From the NCBI GenBank assembly GCA_902578315.1, contig CACHCL010000001.1, positions 216,840 to 280,839 of the forward strand: 64,000 nucleotides of DNA, in the 5' to 3' direction. Numbering within the stretch: the stretch's first letter is position 1; each line of letters starts with the position of its first letter. The notes beneath the pieces were generated by a model that worked only from the letters and a program-made list of their open reading frames with translations, searched no databases and had not been told where the DNA came from. This document shows, in pieces, positions 56,824-64,000 of this stretch. This stretch comes from an uncultured Pelagibacteraceae bacterium. Its GTDB lineage: Bacteria > Pseudomonadota > Alphaproteobacteria > Pelagibacterales > Pelagibacteraceae. A program made the position numbers and the translations under genes.

Positions 56824-57666
56824 ATGTCTCAAGTTGAAGTAAAAAAAATTATTAAAGCCTTAAATGCCTCAGATGGTGCAGGAGTAAAATTAAAAAGAAG
56901 CATAGGAACTCCAGAAGCAGATTATATCGATCCATTCTTAATGCTTGATGAATTTGGTTCTGAAAATAAAGATGATTATGTGGCTGGTTTTCCACCTCAT
57001 CCACACAGAGGAATAGAAACAGTAACTTATATGTTAAACGGAGAGTTTGAACATCAAGATAGCACTGGAGCTAAAGGTATTATGGCATCTGGAGATGTGC
57101 AATGGATGAAAACTGGAAGAGGAATTATTCACTCCGAAATGCCTGCTATGAAAGAAGGTAAGTTATTAGGCTTTCAACTTTGGATAAACATGCCGGCTAA
57201 AATGAAAAAGAACAAACCTGAATACCTCTATATAAAAGGAAATGAGCTTGGACAACACGAAGATAGTGAGAAAATTGTAAAAGTAATCGCAGGCAAATAC
57301 GAAAAAGCTGAAGGACCAGAGAAAAATCATAACGTTGATCCCATTTATTTTCATATAATTTTAAATAAAAAAAAAGAATTTAACTGTGATGTACCATCAG
57401 GACATAACTCTTTTGTATACCTATTAAAAGGAGAATTAAATATAGGAAAAAAAGCCCACAATAAAACAGCTGACTCAAACTTAATATTATTAGAGCGAGG
57501 GACTAAATTAAAAATTAAAGCAAGCAAAAAATCTGAGTTTTTATTCATAGCTGGTAAGCCAATTGGCGAACCTATTGCAAGAGGTGGACCATTTGTGATG
57601 AATACAAAAGCAGAGATACTCGAGGCTATTCAAGACTATAACAACGGAACATTTGCTAAATATTAA
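56824..57666 (+). CDS. Pirin family protein
   Basis: A 280-residue bicupin. The N-terminal cupin carries the metal-binding set FPPHPHRGIETVTYMLNGEFEHQDS and GRGIIHSEMP (about 58-110). The second cupin (about 170-250) lacks an obvious metal set. Bacterial pirins include a quercetin dioxygenase and regulators of central metabolism; the role here is unknown. A Ser-Arg type nuclear signal is absent, as expected. It lies 21 bases after the dehalogenase gene. Confidence 0.88.
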   Translation: MSQVEVKKIIKALNASDGAGVKLKRSIGTPEADYIDPFLMLDEFGSENKDDYVAGFPPHPHRGIETVTYMLNGEFEHQDSTGAKGIMASGDVQWMKTGRGIIHSEMPAMKEGKLLGFQLWINMPAKMKKNKPEYLYIKGNELGQHEDSEKIVKVIAGKYEKAEGPEKNHNVDPIYFHIILNKKKEFNCDVPSGHNSFVYLLKGELNIGKKAHNKTADSNLILLERGTKLKIKASKKSEFLFIAGKPIGEPIARGGPFVMNTKAEILEAIQDYNNGTFAKY

Positions 57667-57694
57667 AAGTTAAAGTACGTTTCCATAAATTAAA

Positions 57695-58669
57695 ATGTCA
57701 AAATCTATTGTACTGAAAACAAATGGAGGTCCTGAGGTGTTAGAACTTCAGGATGTAAATGTTGGTTCTCCAGGTGCAGATGAGATTAAAGTTACGAATC
57801 ATGCAGTTGGTTTAAATTATATCGATACTTATCACAGATCTGGTTTGTACCCTATCAAGTTGCCAAGTGGTATTGGCTTGGAAGCTGCTGGAAAAATTGA
57901 TGAAGTAGGTTCAAATGTTTCTGAATTTAATAAAGGTGATAATATTGCATATGCCTCCATTCCTTTAGGTGCTTATGCACAACAAAGAATTATCCCAGCT
58001 AAAATAGCTGTTAAAATTCCTGATGGTATTTCACATGAGTTGGCTGCAACCTTAATGACAAAAGGTTTAACTACTAATTATTTACTTACCAAAACTTATA
58101 AACTTAAAGCAGGTGAAATAGTTCTTTTCCATGCAGCGGCTGGAGGAGTTGGTCAAATTTTTGCTCAATGGGCTAACAGTATTGGAGCAAAAGTAATTGG
58201 AACAGTCGGCTCTGATAATAAAATCAAAGTAGCTGAAGAAAATGGTTACTCTCACGTTATTAATTATACAAAAAATAATTTTGCTAAAGAGGTTATGAAG
58301 ATCACTGGTAATAAAGGAGTGTCTGCAGTTTTTGACGGAGTTGGGAAAAAAACATTTCATGGATCAATAGAATGCCTTTCAACAAGAGGTATGATGATAA
58401 GTTTCGGAAATGCTTCTGGACCTTTAGATCCTGTTAATGTTCCAAAAGAAATTCAGCCTAAAGGACTATACTTGACAAGGCCTTCTATTGGACAATATTT
58501 TAGTAATAGAAAGGAACTTCAGAGCGGAGCTGATCAAATTTTTGAAAAAGTTAAATTTGGAAAAATAAAAATCAGGATTGCAAAAAAATATAATCTTGCA
58601 GATGCTAAAGATGCACACACAGATCTAGAGGCAAGAAGATTAATTGGTCCAGCAATTTTAATTCCTTAA
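57695..58669 (+). CDS. NADPH:quinone oxidoreductase (MDR family, Qor type)
   Basis: A 324-residue zinc-free medium-chain reductase. It starts SIVLKTNGGPEVLELQDV and shows GLNYIDTYHRSGLYPIKLPSGIGLEAAG (the Qor signature region), the NADP-binding AAAGGVGQIFAQWANSIGAKVIGTV (about 149-173) and SFGNASGPLDPV. It reduces quinones or other electrophiles with NADPH; the exact substrate is uncertain. It shares its last base with the DUF1289 gene. Confidence 0.88.
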   Translation: MSKSIVLKTNGGPEVLELQDVNVGSPGADEIKVTNHAVGLNYIDTYHRSGLYPIKLPSGIGLEAAGKIDEVGSNVSEFNKGDNIAYASIPLGAYAQQRIIPAKIAVKIPDGISHELAATLMTKGLTTNYLLTKTYKLKAGEIVLFHAAAGGVGQIFAQWANSIGAKVIGTVGSDNKIKVAEENGYSHVINYTKNNFAKEVMKITGNKGVSAVFDGVGKKTFHGSIECLSTRGMMISFGNASGPLDPVNVPKEIQPKGLYLTRPSIGQYFSNRKELQSGADQIFEKVKFGKIKIRIAKKYNLADAKDAHTDLEARRLIGPAILIP

Positions 58670-58929
58670 TGTCAAATAAAATAATATCTCCTTGTATAAG
58701 TATTTGTAAAACTGATCCTGTAACTGGCTGCTGCTACGGATGTGCAAGAACTAACGAAGAGAAAAAAAAGTGGAAAGATGAAAATATAAGTGATGAATGG
58801 AAATTAGAAAATCTTAATAAAATAAAATCACGGATGCAAGGATGGCAATTGAGCTCTTTTGAGGAGTCATATAGACATAAGATTAACAAAGGAATTTCAC
58901 TTTTTAAAAAAAAAAATTTAGAAGGTTAA
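58669..58929 (+). CDS. DUF1289 small Cys-rich protein
   Basis: An 86-residue protein with the DUF1289 pattern CISICKTDPVTGCCYGCARTNEE (about residues 8-30), whose Cys pairs may bind a metal such as zinc, followed by W-x-D and a charged helical end. Function unknown. It starts on the last base of the quinone oxidoreductase gene, so the two are probably co-expressed. One base separates its stop from that of the convergent DUF2721 gene. Confidence 0.8.
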   Translation: MSNKIISPCISICKTDPVTGCCYGCARTNEEKKKWKDENISDEWKLENLNKIKSRMQGWQLSSFEESYRHKINKGISLFKKKNLEG

Positions 58930-58930
58930 T

Positions 58931-59341
58931 CTATAGATCTTTTTTCATAGAGTCCATATCGCTTAGGTGATATTTCAATGCTTCATTAGACATTCTCACT
59001 TCTTGTAAAAATAAGAAAATTGAAATTATCATGCACACACAACAAAACGCAAAACTTAGCCTTGCATAAAATGTTAAGTCTAAATATAAAAGTAATACAG
59101 TAAGCATGTTAAAAAGAAATCCAAAAGATGAAAACCCCATTACATATTTAAGATAATTAGTTCTTTTATTTAAAACATGAAGTTGTTTTTCTAACTCTGG
59201 TGGAACTTTTTTTTCAAAAGTAAATTTATCATGTAGTTGTCTAATTAAAGCGCTTAAAGTATGAAAACGATTACTATACATCGTCATCATTAAAGGAATT
59301 GCGGGGAACATTAAAGCTGCTACTGTGTAATCTATATCCAT
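58931..59341 (-). CDS. DUF2721 membrane protein
   Basis: A 136-residue protein with three hydrophobic segments (about 8-22, 65-85 and 92-112). FPAIPLMMTMYSNRFHTLSALIRQLHDKF near the N-terminus fits the DUF2721 family of small proteins with a stomatin-like or channel-like topology. Function unknown. It diverges from ubiA with a very short gap. Confidence 0.72.
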   Translation of the reverse strand: MDIDYTVAALMFPAIPLMMTMYSNRFHTLSALIRQLHDKFTFEKKVPPELEKQLHVLNKRTNYLKYVMGFSSFGFLFNMLTVLLLYLDLTFYARLSFAFCCVCMIISIFLFLQEVRMSNEALKYHLSDMDSMKKDL

Positions 59342-59356
59342 CGAATCAAATTGATT

Positions 59357-60253
59357 ATGGAGTTAGTGTTTGATATTTACAAGATATATTTAATGCAACA
59401 TCTTAAAATATTCATTGAGTTGACCAGACTTAATAAACCTATAGGTTATATGCTTTTATTTTGGCCTTGTTCTTGGAGTTTAGCATATAGTTTCAGTTAC
59501 AATCAAAATCCAAATATTTTTATTTTTTACTTAGTTTTGTTTTTTTTAGGTTCTGTTTTAATGAGAAGTGCTGGGTGCATTGTAAATGACATAGTAGATA
59601 GGAATTTAGATAATCAGGTAGAAAGAACTAAGAATAGACCAATACCTTCGGGAAAAATATCTATAAAAAAATCTCTAATTTACTCTTTGATACTTTGTTT
59701 ATTAGCATTTTTAATTTTGATACAATTTAATTTTTTAACAATATCTTTAGGGATGGCCTCTATGATTTTTGCTTTCTCATATCCTTTTATGAAAAGAATA
59801 ACTTATTGGCCGCAGTTATTTTTAGGATTGACCTTTAATTGGGGAATAGTAATGGCTTGGACCGCTATACACAACGATATTTCGTTAAATATATTGTTGC
59901 TTTATTTATCAGCCATATTTTGGACATTGGGCTATGACACCATTTATGGAGCTCAAGACATAAAAGATGATGAAATTATTGGAGTTAAATCAACGTCAAT
60001 TAAATTTAAAAAAAATATAAAATTATTTGTGAGTACAAGTTATTCTTTAATGATAATATTAATAACATTTCTTTTTTTAAAAGATTTTGGAATAAATTTA
60101 TTTTCCTCCCTCTTTCTTATATTCGTGATTAGCCTGGCTATACAATTAATTATATTTGATCTAAAAAATCCAAAAAATTGCCTTAAGGCATTTAAAATTA
60201 ATAATTTTTCAGGTTTATTTTTGTTTTTATCAATTTTAAGCAAGAGTTTTTAA
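59357..60253 (+). CDS. ubiA: 4-hydroxybenzoate polyprenyltransferase
   Basis: Attaches the polyprenyl tail to 4-hydroxybenzoate in ubiquinone synthesis. The 298-residue, multi-helix protein shows TRLNKPIGYMLLFWPCSW, the first Asp motif CIVNDIVDRNLDNQVERTKNRPI (about 74-96) and the second, YDTIYGAQDIKDDEIIGVKS. The frame opens at a TTG at 59351; the ATG at 59357 is taken here, but ATG at 59393 (MQHLKIFIELTRLNKP) fits the family N-terminus equally well and leaves more room for a promoter. Confidence 0.92.
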   Translation: MELVFDIYKIYLMQHLKIFIELTRLNKPIGYMLLFWPCSWSLAYSFSYNQNPNIFIFYLVLFFLGSVLMRSAGCIVNDIVDRNLDNQVERTKNRPIPSGKISIKKSLIYSLILCLLAFLILIQFNFLTISLGMASMIFAFSYPFMKRITYWPQLFLGLTFNWGIVMAWTAIHNDISLNILLLYLSAIFWTLGYDTIYGAQDIKDDEIIGVKSTSIKFKKNIKLFVSTSYSLMIILITFLFLKDFGINLFSSLFLIFVISLAIQLIIFDLKNPKNCLKAFKINNFSGLFLFLSILSKSF

Positions 60254-60255
60254 TT

Positions 60256-61998
60256 ATGAAATTCAATGAACTAATAATTATTCTTAAAAGATTATATATT
60301 GAATATATAAAAAAACATCTTAATAAAATTTTTTTAGCATTATTCTTATCTTTACTCGTCGCAGCTAGCACATCAAGCATCGCATGGTTATTAGATCCTG
60401 CTGTAAAAAAAATATTTGTAGAGCAAGATAGAACTTTAGCATGGTTAATTCCTTTAGCGATTATTATTGCTTTTACAACAAAAGGTTTAACTTTATATTT
60501 TGCAAGAATCATAACAATAAGAGTTTCGCAAGAAATTAGTGGTGAAATTCAAAAAAAAATATCTGAAAATATTTTATTTAGTGATATTCAAACTTTGGAT
60601 AGTAGGCATTCTGGAAAATATGTTTCAAACGTAATGTTTGATTCTCATCAAATTCAACAACTCGTTGGCGTTGGAGTTTTAAACTTAATGAAAGACAGTT
60701 TTACTGCATTAGCTCTTATTTCTTTAATGTTTTACCAAAATTGGAAATTAGCATTGTTTGCAGTTTTAATGATTCCACTAGCTGGTGGATTTGCAAAAAG
60801 TTTGGGCAAAAGAATAGGTAAAGTAGTTACTCAAGCTGGTGAGCTGTCAGGTAGATTAGCTACATTTCTTTCTGAAATTTTTAAAGCGTCAAAAATGATA
60901 AGAATATATCAAAGAGAAAATGATGAGAAAGAAAAAGCATCAAAAATAATTGGTGATTTAGTAGAAAAGAACATCAAATATAATAGTGTAATGATTAGAG
61001 CAACGCCAATAATGGAAACCCTTACTGGGGTAATGATTGCAGGTTTTATTTTTTTTTCAGGAAAATTAATTGCTTCTGGTGAACTTGAGGTTAACAACTT
61101 TTTTTCATTTTTAGCAGCAATGATGTTAGCTTATCAACCTATAAGGTCTTTAGCTACAATAAATATGACAGCTTATCAAGGTGGCGCTGCTTTTAAAAGA
61201 ATATCAAATATTATTGATAAACAAATAGATATAAAAAATGACCCTGATAAGCCAAATTTAAAAATTAAAAATTGCGATATTTTATTTGAAAAAGTAAATT
61301 TTAAATACGATACAACAAATAATAAAGCTCTCAAAAATCTCAACCTAAATATTCAAGGTGGAAAAATGACTGCACTGGTTGGTCATAGTGGTGCAGGTAA
61401 AAGCACAATAATTAATCTACTTCCACGTTTTTATAACCCTCAAAGCGGATCTATAAGCATCGATGGTACTAAAATTAATGAGGTAAACTTGGTGTCTTTA
61501 AGGAAGAATATTTCATTGGTTAGCCAAGATGTAATTTTATTCGACGATTCTATTAAAAAAAACATTTCTTATGCAAATCCAAATGCAAATGAAAATGAAA
61601 TTATAAAAGCATGTGAAAACGCTGCTGCTTTCGATTTTATTGATAAGTTACCGAATAAATTTGAGACTTTGGTAGGAGAAAATGGTGTTAGGTTATCAGG
61701 GGGACAAAAGCAAAGAATTTCAATAGCTAGGGCTATTTTAAAAAAATCTACAATAATTTTATTAGATGAAGCTACATCTTCATTGGACGCTGACTCAGAA
61801 GAGATAGTTCAGAAGGCTATTCTTAACTTAACAAAAGATAAAACCACAATCGTTATAGCTCATAGACTATCAACAATTCATAATGCAGATAAAATATTTG
61901 TTTTAAAGAATGGAGAAATAGTAGACGCAGGAGATCACAACTCACTTATTTCTAATTGTTTAGAATATAAATCATTGTACGAAAAACAACTTAAATAA
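60256..61998 (+). CDS. msbA: Lipid A export ABC transporter MsbA
   Basis: Flips lipid A-core across the inner membrane. The 580-residue half-transporter has a six-helix membrane domain (about 20-310) and a nucleotide-binding domain with Walker A GHSGAGKSTIINLLPRFY, the Q-loop, the signature LSGGQKQRISIARA and Walker B IILLDEATSSLD, then the switch His in VIAHRLSTI. The neighbours waaA and lpxK are also lipid A genes, which supports MsbA over other exporters. Confidence 0.92.
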   Translation: MKFNELIIILKRLYIEYIKKHLNKIFLALFLSLLVAASTSSIAWLLDPAVKKIFVEQDRTLAWLIPLAIIIAFTTKGLTLYFARIITIRVSQEISGEIQKKISENILFSDIQTLDSRHSGKYVSNVMFDSHQIQQLVGVGVLNLMKDSFTALALISLMFYQNWKLALFAVLMIPLAGGFAKSLGKRIGKVVTQAGELSGRLATFLSEIFKASKMIRIYQRENDEKEKASKIIGDLVEKNIKYNSVMIRATPIMETLTGVMIAGFIFFSGKLIASGELEVNNFFSFLAAMMLAYQPIRSLATINMTAYQGGAAFKRISNIIDKQIDIKNDPDKPNLKIKNCDILFEKVNFKYDTTNNKALKNLNLNIQGGKMTALVGHSGAGKSTIINLLPRFYNPQSGSISIDGTKINEVNLVSLRKNISLVSQDVILFDDSIKKNISYANPNANENEIIKACENAAAFDFIDKLPNKFETLVGENGVRLSGGQKQRISIARAILKKSTIILLDEATSSLDADSEEIVQKAILNLTKDKTTIVIAHRLSTIHNADKIFVLKNGEIVDAGDHNSLISNCLEYKSLYEKQLK

Positions 61999-62001
61999 TT
62001 A

Positions 62002-63279
62002 ATGTTACTAGCTTACAGATATTTAACTATCTTTTTCTATCCAATATTAGTTTTAATAATATATTTTAGAAAAATATTAAAAAAGGAGCACAACAAGAGA
62101 TACAAGGAGAAAATTTTTCCCTCATTTTTCGATGTTCAAAAAGAAAAAAACAAAAAGCTTATATGGTTTCATGCTGCAAGTGTTGGAGAGGTTAAAAGTA
62201 TTTTGCCAATTGTCAACGAGCTTAATAATAAAAATAACTTAAGCATATTAATAACTACTGTTACTTTGAGTTCAGGTAATTTAATTTCAGAAGAAATTAA
62301 AAAATATAGAAATGTGCAACATAGATATTTTCCAATAGATGTTTCCTTTGTAATGAAAAAATTTTTATTATCTTGGAAACCTGATGCTATTTTTTTTATT
62401 GACTCAGAAATTTGGCCAAATTTAATCACTTTAACTAAACAAATTAGAATACCTATAGCAATATTAAATGCTCGGATAACAAAAAAAACTTTTGCAAGAT
62501 GGTCTATTGCTCCTGAAACAGCTAAAAAAATTTTTAGTTGTTTTGATTTATGTTTAACTTCAAATAATGAAACGAAAGATTATTTGCAAAAATTTAATGC
62601 AAAAAATATTTTCTTTCATGGAAATATAAAGTTCATTAATAATTCAATTTTAAAAAGTGAATATCCTAATGATTTGTCGCTATCTCAAAGCAGATTTTGG
62701 CTTGCATCTAGTACTCATAACACAGAAGAAGTCTTATGTCTTAAAACTCATATTAAGCTTAAAGAAAAGTTTAAAAAATTGATAACTATAATTGCTCCAA
62801 GACATTTAAATAGAGTTAAAGATATTAAAACTGTAAGTGAGTCGATGGGGCTAAATACAAGTATAATAGATAAAAACGATAAGATTACAGATGAAAAAGA
62901 AATTTTTATAATAAACTATTTTGGAGCTTTACCTAAATATTTTAGATATGCAAAAAGTGTATTTATTGGAAAATCTACAATAAAAAAATTAGAGGATGTT
63001 GGCGGACAAAATCCGATTGAAGCTGTTTTTTGTGGATGTAAAATATATCACGGTCCATATGTATATAACTTCGAGGAAATTTATGATTTTCTACAGAAAA
63101 ATAAAATTTCAAAAAAAATAATAAATTTTGATGATCTAGCTGATAATCTTTATTTAGATTTAAAAGAAACTAAAAAAAAACAAAATAATTTTTTGCCAAT
63201 AATTAATGAATTAAGTAATAGGATTTTTAATCTTACCATGAGGGATATCAATAATTTTTTAGCTAATGAAAATATATAA
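62002..63279 (+). CDS. waaA: 3-deoxy-D-manno-octulosonic acid transferase
   Basis: Adds Kdo to lipid IVA at the inner face of the membrane. The 425-residue GT-B enzyme starts with a membrane anchor (about 2-25) and shows KLIWFHAASVGEVKSILPIV (about 52-71), FIDSEIWPNLI with the catalytic-region Glu, ILNARITKKTFARW, and the C-terminal GGQNPIEAVFCGCKIYHGPYVYNFEEIY. Whether one or two Kdo are added cannot be told. It overlaps lpxK by 14 bases. Confidence 0.93.
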   Translation: MLLAYRYLTIFFYPILVLIIYFRKILKKEHNKRYKEKIFPSFFDVQKEKNKKLIWFHAASVGEVKSILPIVNELNNKNNLSILITTVTLSSGNLISEEIKKYRNVQHRYFPIDVSFVMKKFLLSWKPDAIFFIDSEIWPNLITLTKQIRIPIAILNARITKKTFARWSIAPETAKKIFSCFDLCLTSNNETKDYLQKFNAKNIFFHGNIKFINNSILKSEYPNDLSLSQSRFWLASSTHNTEEVLCLKTHIKLKEKFKKLITIIAPRHLNRVKDIKTVSESMGLNTSIIDKNDKITDEKEIFIINYFGALPKYFRYAKSVFIGKSTIKKLEDVGGQNPIEAVFCGCKIYHGPYVYNFEEIYDFLQKNKISKKIINFDDLADNLYLDLKETKKKQNNFLPIINELSNRIFNLTMRDINNFLANENI

Positions 63280-64000
63280 ACCAAAATTTTGGTCGACTTT
63301 TAATTTAACAGCAGTTTTACTATTACCAATTAGTTTAGTTGTTAGTATTATTAATATTTTAAGAAAAAAATTAATAAACCCGCAGTCTTTTAATATCCCC
63401 ATAATTTGTGTTGGAAACATCTATGTTGGCGGGACAGGTAAAACTCCGGCCTCCATCTTTTTAGCTGAAGAATTAGCCAAAAATAAAAAAAGACCAGCTA
63501 TTGTAAGAAAATATTATGAAAATTACGAAGATGAACAAAATTTGATAAAAAGTAACTTTTCTGACTTAATTTTGGGTAAAACTAGAGAAGAAGCAATACG
63601 GATAGCTTCGAAAGAAGGCTTTGACACGGTTATATTAGACGATGGATTTCAGGATTATAGAATTCAAAAGAATATAAGCATTTTATGTTTTAACCAAAAT
63701 CAACTAATCGGAAATGGTTTTGTTATGCCATCAGGGCCATTAAGAGAGAACCTAAATGCTCTAAAATATGCAGAAATAATTTTGATAAATGGGGAAAAAA
63801 ATAAAGATTTTGAAAAAAAAATCTTAAAAATAAATAAATATCTTAATATTTTTTACTCCAAATATAATCCAGTTTTTTCAAATAATTTTAAAAATAAAAA
63901 AGTATTAGCTTTTGCTGGAATAGGAAGTCCAGAAAATTTTTTTAAACTTTTACTTGATAACGGTTTAAATATTCAAAAAAATATAAGTTTTCCTGATCAC
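63266..64000 (+). CDS. lpxK: Tetraacyldisaccharide 4'-kinase (partial, cut by window end)
   Basis: Phosphorylates the lipid A precursor at the 4' position. The frame starts ATG at 63266 (MKIYKPKFWSTFNLTAVLL), inside the end of waaA, and stays open for 245 codons to the window edge. A membrane-associated N-terminus is followed by the P-loop VGNIYVGGTGKTP (about 52-64), ILDDGFQDYRIQKN (about 130) and MPSGPLRENLNALKYAE, all LpxK marks. The C-terminal part is beyond the window. Confidence 0.93.
   Translation, partial: MKIYKPKFWSTFNLTAVLLLPISLVVSIINILRKKLINPQSFNIPIICVGNIYVGGTGKTPASIFLAEELAKNKKRPAIVRKYYENYEDEQNLIKSNFSDLILGKTREEAIRIASKEGFDTVILDDGFQDYRIQKNISILCFNQNQLIGNGFVMPSGPLRENLNALKYAEIILINGEKNKDFEKKILKINKYLNIFYSKYNPVFSNNFKNKKVLAFAGIGSPENFFKLLLDNGLNIQKNISFPDH

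Noticed and set aside
59343..59347. Single GANTC site before ubiA as a CcrM-controlled promoter
   Set aside because: One five-base site is expected by chance; unlike the ccrM leader there is no pair or symmetry.

Overview
The window is a dense, AT-rich (roughly 30% GC by eye), almost gap-free bacterial chromosome segment. Gene content and order are those of a marine SAR11 alphaproteobacterium (Pelagibacterales). The pointers are alphaproteobacterial neighbourhoods (petABC; ctaC-ctaD-ctaB-small ORF-ctaG-ctaE-surf1-thrC; ispH-thrB-rnhA; mutY-DUF721-dsbA-smc; atpI-B-E-F'-F), a CcrM-type methyltransferase, a retinal-synthesis cluster, very short intergenic spaces and many overlapping genes. No insertion sequence, phage, CRISPR array or rRNA is visible. 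The only RNA gene found is one tRNA-Gln. No stretch over 300 bases lacks a gene; the longest gaps are about 70-90 bases.

Layout. 1-5857: end of carA, carB, a 2OG-Fe(II) oxygenase, an ELM1-family protein, trxB. 5850-13680: an aspartate-type aminotransferase, uvrB, a pteridine-reductase-like SDR with folB, uvrC, pgsA, ilvE. 13752-16379: MarR regulator, OmpR-type response regulator, histidine kinase, ubiK. 16431-22455: lgt, MidA-type methyltransferase, pgeF, prs, rplY, pth, ychF. 22432-24989 (minus): the bc1 complex petABC. 25079-26828: trmL, hemF, greA. 26825-30748 (minus): TPR lipoprotein-like or secreted protein, ispE, tRNA-Gln, cca. 30753-33175: UDG-family protein, rnhB, ccrM. 33172-35303 (minus): FAD monooxygenase, mutY. 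35298-38804: DUF721, dsbA-like, smc. 38820-41165: ATP synthase F0. 41182-47773: crtI, crtB, crtY, blh, ispH, thrB, rnhA. 47766-55853 (minus): peroxiredoxin, thrC, surf1, aa3 oxidase genes, rsmE. 55900-58929: dual CDGSH protein, haloacid dehalogenase, pirin, quinone oxidoreductase, DUF1289. 58931-64000: DUF2721 (minus), ubiA, msbA, waaA and the start of lpxK.

How the genes fit together. The window holds much of the proton-motive machinery: bc1 complex, aa3 oxidase with its assembly factors, ubiquinone prenylation, the F0 part of ATP synthase and retinal synthesis (phytoene to beta-carotene to retinal). The retinal genes overlap one another and ispH, so isoprenoid precursor supply and retinal production appear translationally coupled, directly downstream of F0. 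No rhodopsin, GGPP synthase or F1 genes are in the window.

The most notable points are: (1) an Smc with intact head domains but no visible hinge domain; (2) a perfect inverted repeat just before ccrM, each arm holding a GANTC site, the sequence CcrM methylates; (3) very compact junctions, with most convergent gene pairs sharing stop-codon bases, divergent start codons that abut, and several promoter-like pairs only 5-12 bases from the start codon; (4) tRNA-Gln seven bases upstream of cca; (5) a UDG-family protein that cannot carry the four-cysteine iron-sulfur cluster. All family assignments come from reading protein motifs by eye; no database search was run.
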